Below, piece by piece: positions 56,378 through 64,000 of a stretch of 64,000 nucleotides of DNA. The position numbers and the translations under genes are program-made. Each line of letters opens with the position of its first letter. The stretch's first letter is position 1. The stretch comes from Typha latifolia (taxonomy: Eukaryota; Streptophyta; Magnoliopsida; Poales; Typhaceae): assembly GCA_019914945.1 (NCBI GenBank), contig CM034104.1, forward strand, positions 9,288,046 through 9,352,045, read 5' to 3'. The notes under the pieces were generated by a model, which had not been told where the DNA came from, made no database searches, and was given only the letters and a program-made list of their open reading frames with translations.

Positions 56378-56729
56378 GCGTTCACAAACGCATTCGAACG
56401 TGGAATCTGCGTTCACACAGACAGAGAGCCGCGTTCACAAACGCGTTCGAACGCGGGTATCTGCGTTCACACACACAGAGAGCCGCGTTCACAAACGCGT
56501 TCGAACGCGGGTATCTGCGTTCACACAGACAGAGAGCCCCGTTCACAAACGCGTTCGAACGCGGGTATTGCGTTCACACAAACAGAGAGCCGCGTTCAAA
56601 AATGCGTTCGAACGCGGGTACTGCATTCACACAGACAAAGAGCCGCGTTCACAAACGCGTTCGAATGCGGGTACTGCGTTCACACAGATAGAGAGCCGCG
56701 TTCACAAACGCGTTCGAACGCAACCTGAA
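56378..56729 (+). repeat. 53-54 bp minisatellite with palindrome GCGTTCGAACGC
   Basis: Units start at 56378, 56431, 56485, 56539, 56592, 56645 and 56698. Each has GCGTTCACAAACGC, GTTCGAACGCGGGTA and GCGTTCACACAGACAGAGAGCC-like parts. Units 2, 3, 4 and 7 carry the perfect palindrome. Long open frames exist in all three frames here simply because the unit lacks stops. The array ends about 170 bp before the H TATA box. Confidence 0.93.
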
Positions 56730-56900
56730 GAATTCAAGTTGTCGTGTTCGAACGCACTCGGGCCCGTTCGAACGCACCTGAGTTCAAGTCATGCTGTTCG
56801 AACGCACCCGGGCCGCATTCGAACGCACCAACGAAGTTTGATAAAATTGGACTTTCGTGAATACGGATAAGACTTAGATTTGGCTCTATCTTGGAGATCA

Positions 56901-56909
56901 TATATAAGG
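56901..56909 (+). promoter_or_regulatory. TATA box of element H LTR
   Basis: TATATAAGG, just downstream of the CGAACGC-rich region. The inverted copy has CCTTATATATG near 59960. Confidence 0.7.
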
Positions 56910-57374
56910 ATTGTGAAACCCTATCTCTAGGGTAGTTGAAAAAGCATTATTGAAGGAGACTTCTTGAGGCTACATTGGTTCTTCAACTAACAAGGTTCCA
57001 CTTATCTACAAATCTTAATCTTTCGTCTTAAGGGCTATCTAGACGAAAGATCAATCTCGAGGGTTACTGAGATTGGACTTCAATCAAAAGAAGCAGTGAA
57101 TCGTGGGTTCTAGCGATCAAGACTGAGAGGAACAAAGTTGTTTGGATCGACGGGTTGTTTTGAGAGTCAGTCTTGTAACTGCTACTATTCTAGTGATTGG
57201 TTTTGATCCGAGTTTGGATCCGTGGTTTTTTCCCGTTTGGGTTTTTTCACATTAAAATCTTGGCGTTCATCTCTGCTTTCATTCTTAATATTTCTACGAA
57301 CTTTTACTTAAGCGAACGAGTGATATCATTGCCTAGTATTTAGATACATACTTGTGTCTAGGGGTTTTTTTTCA

Positions 57375-57953
57375 TAATTGTTATTTTTGAATTGTTTGGT
57401 TAGCCTCTAAAGATGTGGATGGCAACCAAGGAGGCATTATTGAATGAATTGAGTTTTTGCCATAATCTTCTTCTCCTTCTCTCTCGTTCCCTCATTCCTC
57501 AGCTCTACCGCTTCTAGCGTCCCTCAACCGGCCACTCACCCTAGTCCCTTAGGGGCAGCAGCCCACTCCTCCCCCTTCTTCAAATCTATTTACCCTTGCC
57601 CTAACCCTTCCATCAACCATAATCCTTCCACCACCACCTTTCTCACCAGTGCCACCCCATTACCACTGGCCAACCACCTATATAATCCACCTCGGATCTC
57701 ATGCCTCTATCCACGAATCCATAGACAGACTCCCTGATGTTTGTCTACTTATCTGACGATATCTCCATCTCCAGCCATCCGATTTCCCTGAAACTAAATT
57801 CGTTGGAAACCTCTTTTCCAAGGCTAAATAATATTAATGTTTCATGTGGATCTGACGGCTAGAACTTCCGGACTCTTCTTCCAAAGTTTAGTGCTAGATC
57901 TTGCCCAAATCTGAAAAACGAGATAGATCTAACCTTAGACCAAGGGGTGATCA
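57375..57953 (+). mobile_element. Type II LTR fragment
   Basis: It matches type II LTRs from TTTTTGAATTGTTTGGTTAGCC to the end, decayed to AAGGGGTGATCA. The U3 start was lost to element H. It is followed at once by a type III piece with no TSD visible. Confidence 0.75.
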
Positions 57954-58565
57954 CTTTTCGAACGCGGTCGAGCGCATTCGAATGCCGTGTTCGAACGCTT
58001 ACATCGCATTCGCATCGACAGAGAACGTTTTTTGTGCGTTCAAACGCGATTGGTGGGATTCCACTAGGATTAGTGTTAATTATTATTATTAGGGCTTGTT
58101 GGCTAACTTTTATAAAGGTGTGGATGGCAGCCAAAATCATTATGCTATTAGAATATTAGTTTCTTGCCTCTTTATCTTCTCTCTAACCTAATCTCCCTCC
58201 TCCCTCTTCACCAACCTACCACCTCTACCGTTGGCAAGGTCTCTCCTAACTTCTTCCCCTTCATCTTTATCCCTTAAACAACATCGCCCATGCACCCTCA
58301 TCTCCATTATCATCCATAACCTTAACTTCCACTACACCCATTACCACCACTATCCTCCGCAATATACCGTATTTTTGTCCCAGTTTCATTTCGAATATGC
58401 AAAGGGCATAAATATGGAAAACGTAGATCAGGGAGTTACAGATCGATTCCATTTAGTTTTATAATTTTCTAAGTAAGGGAGATAATTTGATGAATATTTT
58501 CCCTCGGCTACACAAACTGCTTCCTATAATAAATTCAGATCTTAAAGGAATTGTTCCATGACCTT
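57954..58565 (+). mobile_element. Type III LTR fragment
   Basis: It starts in the CGAACGC cluster (57958-58060), has CTTTTATAAAGGTGTGG and the usual U5, to GAATTGTTCCATGACC. Its first ~90 bp and its last bases are missing; it is fused to R7 integrase in inverse orientation. Confidence 0.75.
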
Positions 58566-59494
58566 TCATTCAACCGAGTCTCCTGCAATATGAAAAACTC
58601 CATCCAAAAGTCGCTTATAAATACACGATCACGATCGGAGACAATCATGCGCGGCATGCCATGTAACCGAGCAATATCACTAACAAAAATTTCAGCCACC
58701 GACTTAGTTGAAAATAGATATGACAATGCAGAGAACTGCGCATAGTTGCTCAATCTGTCAACCACCACAAAAATAATAGAATAACCACGTACCAGCGGAA
58801 GACCTTCTATGAAATTCATAGAAATGTCTTCCCAAACACGGTCCGGTATCGGTAGAGGCTGTAGTAATCCGACCGGTTTCAATGTGATTGCCTTAGCTCT
58901 TTGACAGATTTCGCAAGCACGGATAAAACTCCTCACATTTTACCTGAATCCTAGCCACGTGCAACTCTGAGATATCCTCTTACAAGTCCTCAAGACACCC
59001 TCATGACCAGCCTCTGGAGTTTGGTGGAAGTGCTCCAACAATTTCTACCACAATCCATCATTTGCGGGCACCCGAATGCACCCGCGGTTCAACAGCAAAC
59101 CGCTTCAGTTCTCCAACTCTAGATGGCGCTCCGGATCATCTAACATCTCCTGTAATAATCTCAAAACATATGGGTCAGATGTACATGCATACCTCAGCTC
59201 GTTAAGGAAGGGAAAGGTAGGAGAAGAATATGTTGCGACCTCAGCGGTATCAGGTTAGCGCAATAGTGCATCCGCCACTCTATTTTTCGTTTCATTCTTG
59301 TATTGGATTTCATAATCATACCCTAGCAATTTTGTGACCCATCTCTACTGTGCCGGAGTGTGAATATGTTGTCCCATAAAGTATGGAAGGTTCCTTTGAT
59401 CAGTTCGGATAATGAATCACCTACCGATCAAATAAGGCCTCCATTTGGTCACCGCATGCAGAATTGTCAACATCTCTCTCTCATAGATCGATAA
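58566..59494 (-). pseudogene. R7: RNase H to integrase core fragment
   Basis: On the minus strand from 59494: a decayed LSTYERE region of RNase H, PYFMGQHIHTPAQ, RWVTKLLGYDYEIQYKN (59300), linker FPFLNELRYACTSD (59200), GCIRVPAND, HFHQTPEAGHEGVLRT (59020), then an open integrase part of 133 codons (58535-58936) with CEICQRAKAIT, MNFIEGLPLVRG (first catalytic Asp is Asn) and VSDRDRVFISDFW. It stops against LTR sequence. Compared with R6 it covers an overlapping domain, so it is a separate copy. Confidence 0.85.
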
Positions 59495-60227
59495 TGAAAA
59501 ACCTCTAAACACAAGTATGTATCTAAATACTAGGCAATGATATCACTCGTTCGCTTAAGTAAAAGTCTGTAGAAATATTAAGAACAAAAGCAGAGATGAA
59601 CGCCAAGATTTTAACGTGGAAAAACCCAAACGGGAAAAAACCACAGATCCAAACTCGGATCAAAAACCAATCACTAGAATAGTAGCAGTTACAAGACTAA
59701 CTCACAAAATAACCCGTCGATCCAAACGACTTTGTTCCTCTCAGTCTTGCTCACTAAAACCCACGATTCACCGCTTCTCGTGATTGAAGTCCAATCTCAG
59801 TAACCCTTGAGATTGATCTTTCGTCTAGATAGCCCTTAAGACGAAAGATTAACTTTTTTAGATGAGTGGAACCTTGTTAGTTGAAGAACCGATGTAACCT
59901 CAAGAAGTCTCCTTCAATAATGCTTCTTCAACCCCCCCTTAAGATAGGGCATCATAATCCTTATATATGATCTCCAAGATAGAGTCAAATCCAAGTCTTA
60001 TCCGTACTCACGAAAGTCCAATTTTATCAAACTTCATTGGTGCGTTCGAACGCGGCCCAGGTGCGTTCGAACGGCATGACTTGAACTCAGGTGCGTTTGA
60101 ACGGGCCCGAATGCGTTCGAACGCGACAACTTGAATTCTTCAGGTTGCGTTCGAACGCGTTTGTGAACGCGACTCTCGGTCTGTGTGAACGCAGTACCCG
60201 GGTTCGAACGCGTTTGTGAATACGCAG
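59495..60227 (-). mobile_element. Element H LTR, inverted truncated copy
   Basis: On the minus strand it ends ...GAGGTTTTTCA at 59495 and matches the plus-strand LTR from within the minisatellite to the end. Only about 1.5 minisatellite units remain, and the first ~200 bp are missing. It was inserted in the RNase H region of R7 at CGATAA. Together with 56237-57374 it forms a long inverted repeat with a spacer of about 2.1 kb. Confidence 0.82.
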
Positions 60228-60480
60228 ATGAATGAGGAAGGAGCGACTATGGAGGACCAAGAACTCATCCTTGTTTCTGTGGGAGTTTCTCTAACCCCAC
60301 CGACGTAGGCGAAGACTTTATTCAAAGATTTTTTCGGCCGAATTGAAAGAGAACTTGAAGGAGATCCAAACGGGGGGTGGTGGTGGTGTAGAGAGGAGAT
60401 CCAATCGGCGGCCAAAACCCCTCCTCCTCCGACCGCGATGGAACCCCTCCACCCCTCCAACCAACCCTACAAGTTGAAGA
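60228..60480 (-). other. Unassigned GC-rich piece with an open frame
   Basis: A minus-strand frame from 60460 (MEGWRGSIAVGGGG) runs to the H LTR edge and continues 30 codons into it, so it is a fusion. I recognise no domain. It could be the first exon of a host gene cut by the LTR, or chance coding in GC-rich DNA. Confidence 0.25.
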
Positions 60481-61082
60481 ATCATATAGTGTAATTATTA
60501 TATATTACTTGGAAAAAAAGAATAAAGAGGTCCAAATATTATTTAGTAGTTTTCTCAATATTTATGTCATCTTTTCACAATAAATGACAAAAACAAAGGA
60601 CATTCAATAATTAATGTCACAAATTGGTGGAAATAGTTTTATATCCCCAGTAAAAAAAAACGAAGTTATTATAGTCATCTTATAGATAGGTTTTCTATGC
60701 AAATCGCCCAAACTAAATAAGCATATATAAAAGTTTAAGTAAAATAAAGAAAAGATTAAACAGGCGCTTTAAATATTAGCCAAATGACATGACATGGTGT
60801 AAATTATATTTTTCTCACCCCTCGTATCAAATCACGCAAAACCCAAATACGCCGTTGACACGTGTACCACTAGCAACAACCTCAGCGCATGCACTGATAA
60901 TGCGAATCTAAAAAGAACAAAAGCAGCTCACTGTACTCAGTCACGGGACATCTCCTCGGTAATCGAGAAAATCTTGTACGCTTGCTTCCTCCGTTCTTCT
61001 TTCTCTCTCTCCCACTACCGAGAAAACTAAGTAAAGAAAATGATCTAAGAGAAAGAACGAGAGGAGACATTAATTCAACACA
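60481..61082 (+). promoter_or_regulatory. Upstream region of the phospholipase C gene
   Basis: AT-rich DNA followed by a pyrimidine-rich leader before ATG 61083. A palindromic G-box/ABRE-like core CACGTG lies at 60859-60864 within GACACGTGTAC, with an overlapping W-box TTGAC (60855-60859), about 220 bp before the start codon. Such elements are often bound by bZIP/bHLH and WRKY factors, so stress or ABA response is possible; this is inference. No clear TATA box; TTATATTTTTC at about 60806 is a candidate. Confidence 0.5.
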
Positions 61083-61648
61083 ATGGAGAATCCCACCAAG
61101 CGTCCACCTGCGCGCTTCTTTCACCTTCTATTGCTCGTCGCCTTCTCCTGGCCGTCGGCCCAAGCCGTCGGCCCGATTAAAACGGTGGTCGTCCTCGTCA
61201 TGGAGAACCGCTCCTTCGACCACATGCTCGGCTGGATGAAACGCCTCAACCCAGAGATCAACGGCGTCACCGGCACCGAGTCCAACCCGATCTCCACCAC
61301 CGACCCGGACTCCGACCGGGTCTACTTCCGCGACGGGGCACACTTCGTGGACCCGGATCCGGGCCACTCGTTCCAGGAGATCCGAGAACAGATCTTTGGG
61401 TCCAATGACACGTCGGCGTCGACGGCCCCCATGAACGGGTTCGTGCAGCAGGCGAGATCCATCTCGCCCAATATGACGGAGGCCGTTATGAACGGGTTTA
61501 GACCGGAGATGGTGCCGGTCTACCGGGAATTGGTTCGGGAGTTCGCGGTTTTCGACCGGTGGTTCGCGTCGGTGCCGACGTCGACGCAGCCGAACCGGAT
61601 GTTCGTCCACTCAGCTACCTCACACGGCGCTACCAGCAACAACCCCAG
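61083..61648 (+). CDS. NPC: Non-specific phospholipase C, first exon (188 codons)
   Basis: Plant NPC enzymes cut phosphatidylcholine and similar lipids to diacylglycerol and a phospho-head group, in lipid remodelling and signalling. The exon opens with a signal peptide (hydrophobic [14 protein letters not shown], residues ~14-28), then [20 protein letters not shown] (~31-50), which holds the conserved ENRSFDH motif of this phosphoesterase family, and DPDPGHSF (~90), then [12 protein letters not shown] and [31 protein letters not shown] to the end. Family members are about 510-540 residues, so this is roughly the first third. The coding frame would be phase 2 at CCCAG (61648). The next bases are GC, not GT. 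The sequence looks closest to the NPC2/NPC6 type, but I cannot separate subfamilies. Codons are strongly GC-rich at third positions. Confidence 0.93.
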
Positions 61649-63289
61649 GCATGTGAACGAGCACTAACTCTAATATTTCTTTTAATTTATTAATTAGAGA
61701 ATGGATAATAATATATATTGACGTCCACTATGGCTGATGTCGGTGGACGGAGATTTAGAAATTAAAAAAAAAATTAATACGACATATAAGATGAGAAAAT
61801 AAACATTAAAAGAAAGTTGTTAGTCTTAGGGTGTGGGTTATTTAACGCGAGATAAAAGTGCGTCAAGTGTGCAAAAGGATAATGTCAACATCTGACACCA
61901 ACTCAGACCCTAGCGTGGGAATAATTCGAATCTTGAGTGTCTTTTTAGATTTTTTTTCCATCCCACATTTTGTCTGTTATATTTGCGGATCAACTTTTAC
62001 TTTTCGTTTGCATGCATTTTTACATAAAGCCATTACATTTCCTTTAGATGGGAAATTTGCAAAGGTGGAATGATGGAGAAAGTGAACGGTATTTTAGTAC
62101 ATAAATATATAGAATTTAGTAAGGATAGTTGCTACGAAGTAGCCTGAAGGTGTCCTTTTTTTGCACTAAAAGGGCAGGGGAGTCATAAAAAAAATCGGCA
62201 GGTTCTTGGTAATCTAGTTGATTCTTAGGAGATCTTCGTGTGCTTAATTCAAATGGTTTATTTTCTTGTGCCAATAGAAATATTGGTCATGCCAACATAA
62301 ATCCGCTTCAATTATTTTACTCTCTTTTACCTCATTTTGTTTTCTATCCGAATTAACTGCCAATGCTTAGTACTTCTGAAAATGACAGGTAAGTTATATT
62401 CCCATGCTTTATTAATTTTTATGGATTAAATTACCCTTCTATTATTCTAATTAAGGAATCAACTGATACCCACCTCTAAGTAAGTGTTGATCAAGGGTAT
62501 TCTTCTCAACTTTCCTATGGCTTGAAGTATCTTTCTTTCTTAATGAGAGCTTTGCTAGAGGCAGGGAACAGGAAAAAGGAAGTGGGGGAATGATATCAAA
62601 CTAAACGATTGATTGCTAACCTAACACGCAACTTAGAATAAGTGGGCGAAAAAGAAGTAGGTAGAGAGTAGAAGCAAAGAGCATGCGATGTATTTTTCAT
62701 GTTAAGAACTCATTGGTGATTAAACTACGAACTCAGTAATTGAGTTCTACCACGGCAAATTTTCTCTAGAAGAGGCTGCATTAAGCCTTGAGAGAGAGAG
62801 GTCAAACCATTCAATAAGTTTTTTTAATTCTAAGGCACTCTGTGATATACCTCTCAAAGGAAGAAGTTTCACATGGAGCAATAAGCAGTCTACTCCTACC
62901 TTCTCTAGATCTGAATATTGGGTAGATTCCTCCTGATGTCTCTTAACTGATAATGATATTTTCTTGATGCAATCGTTCAACCTCTACCTTCTTTAGATTC
63001 TGACCATGCTCCTTTATTCTTTGATTTCTGCACAGTAAACAAGCCAGTTAAGATGTTCGGATTTGAGAATGTATGGACACGAACAGATAGTTTTTGATAA
63101 ATTGATAGAAGATTGGTAAAAGAAAACCATTTGTATGAAATAACAGGAATAAATGGAATATTATTACAATGATCAAAGGGGACGATAAAATCATAACGTA
63201 TCAACAGGGAACTAAAATTTGTTTTACAATATATTTCAAGCATCCATATCTTCAAGATCATTATCTCTGGACGATAAATTGTAGCGCAG
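61649..63289 (+). other. Putative first intron of NPC
   Basis: The predicted donor is CAG followed by GCATGTGA, which fits the rare GC-AG intron class; without splicing the frame stops at about 61667 after NEH. I find no sequence resembling NPC exon 2 up to 64000, so the intron is over 2.3 kb or the gene is broken. The rest is AT-rich, without further features. Confidence 0.55.
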
Positions 63290-63640
63290 ACTTCAGTGGA
63301 AGTAGAAAACTTATCTATAGGAGGGCACTGCGCACCACATTGGCGGATTCAGTCTCATCTGTCATTTATCAGTATTTTTTTTAGCTTTTTTGGATACTAA
63401 AGAAAACACTCAAGCTGATTGACACATTAAGAAGATTTTTCCTATGGAAGGGGAAGAGCAAACATTTTAGGATTTTATTGTTTAGCTTACTGTTGGCTAA
63501 TATGCAAATAGAAAACGCAAGGAGAATTAGGTGTTCAGAATTTATGAGATCATAATTGTGCTCTCTTAGGAAAAATGGTGGTGGAAATTAATTCCTATCG
63601 TCTTCTTTCACTGCTTTACGGAAATCTTTTTATTCACTAC
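63290..63640 (+). pseudogene. LINE reverse transcriptase C-terminal relic
   Basis: Conceptual reading gives, across frames, IYRRALRTTLADSV, IYQYFF, KLIDTLRRFFLWKGKSK and GVQNL plus DHNCALLGK then WWWK. This matches the late RT / zf-RVT part of plant non-LTR elements (LTLVxSVLSxIPxY, IxxFLWxG, LGVxNLxxxNxALLxKWxWR). It has stops and a frameshift and is short. It lies on the same strand as NPC, inside its presumed intron. Confidence 0.75.
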
Positions 63641-64000
63641 TCCTTATACTACAGAACTCAGGATCCACAGAGAGTACTCACAAAAATTTAAATGTTCTTA
63701 TTTTTGGCAAAGTGATAATGCGAAGCGGCTTCCATAAATGTCTCGTTTAATAAAGTAGTTCACTATTTTTGCATCCTTAGCAATGGTTTGAGCTTGAGCG
63801 ACAGAAAATATGTGCAATGCTAATAACTTCTTCATACTTTCTAGTTTGAGTTACATCTACCTTCATATTGCTCACATCTTTTTCATTTGTACATAAAGGT
63901 CATCTTCTAATGATGATATGAATGCTTTGAAAAAAGAAAAAAGAAAAATGATAATATGAACGTTGCAACAACAATAAAGCAGGATGCTAGCGAAGGGCTA
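63641..64000. other. No feature seen
   Basis: AT-rich DNA without a recognised gene or repeat. No NPC exon 2 is visible. Confidence 0.5.

Larger units (their letters stand above)
56237..57374 (+). mobile_element. Element H 3' LTR
   Basis: An LTR of 1,138 bp, TGTTAGG to TTTTTTTTCA. It holds a 53-54 bp minisatellite (56378-56729), more CGAACGC motifs to 56825, a TATA box TATATAAGG at 56901, and R-U5 sequence. A second, truncated copy lies inverted at 59495-60227. The LTR is inserted in or joined to a type II LTR fragment at 57375. Confidence 0.8.

Noticed and set aside
56378..56729. CRISPR-like regular repeat
   Set aside because: The units are contiguous without unique spacers, and it lies in a plant LTR; it is a minisatellite.
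56205..56870. Three overlapping frames of 119-221 codons with repeated Arg-Ser-Asn-Ala
   Set aside because: They arise because the 53-54 bp minisatellite lacks stop codons in all frames; no start context or domain supports a protein.
61128..61610. Antisense frame of 160 codons opposite NPC
   Set aside because: It is a GC-rich shadow of the phospholipase exon.

Overview
The window looks like nuclear DNA of a flowering plant. It holds one recognisable host gene, the first exon of a secreted non-specific phospholipase C (61083-61648, + strand), and the rest is mostly layered LTR retrotransposons. The GC-rich exon hints at a monocot, but the species cannot be fixed from sequence alone. I saw no rRNA, tRNA, CRISPR or bacterial-type feature.

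Layout. 1-2485: repeat-like DNA without genes. 2486-11872: several truncated copies of a non-coding (LARD-like) LTR element, called family A, on the minus strand; another copy lies in plus orientation at 47835-51948. 13173-13710: a ~111-bp satellite. 13825-31995: a nest four levels deep. R1 (Ty3/gypsy chromovirus, TSD ATATC) holds R2 in its 3' LTR (TSD ATCCA), R2 holds R3 (TSD CTTTT), and R3 holds solo LTR S3 (CCCCC/CCCCT). Two further solo LTRs, S1 (AGAGG) and S2 (TATGA), sit in the 5' LTR and gag of R1. 31996-36802: quiet intergenic DNA with a few tandem repeats. 36808-42108: R4, the best-preserved chromovirus (minus, TSD GCATC), with an open gag-protease frame but no RT/RNase H. 42172-43742: a truncated LTR split by solo LTR S4 (TAAAG). 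44096-52845: R5 (minus), split by the plus-strand family A copy. 52846-60227: fragments R6 and R7, chimeric LTRs, and a second LTR family (H) present as an inverted pair. 60481 to the end: the phospholipase promoter, exon 1, putative intron, and a LINE relic.

The chromoviruses R1-R7 share a gag zinc knuckle of the form CxxC-x7-HxC, a retropepsin, RT with FFDD, an integrase and a C-terminal chromodomain-like segment, which fits the Reina-like lineage. Their LTRs fall into three related types (I: R1; II: R2, R4, S1, S4; III: R3, R5, R6, S3), all with a U3 packed with the palindrome GCGTTCGAACGC just before a TATA box.

The most interesting signal is that in several elements the tRNA-iMet primer-binding site (TGGTATCAGAGC) is tandemly repeated and has become part of the LTR itself. 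Target-site duplications place the LTR end after 1, 1, 3 and 5 PBS units in R4, R3, S4 and S3; R5 probably shows the same. Each unit ends in an LTR-like ATCA or AACA. This suggests reverse transcription can prime from a downstream PBS, moving the upstream one into U5. Other notable signals: R4 lacks RT/RNase H while its relative R2 lacks integrase; the unrelated-looking H LTR carries the same CGAACG enhancer-like module as a 53-54 bp minisatellite before its TATA box; and family A LTRs carry six hairpin repeats with paired stem changes.
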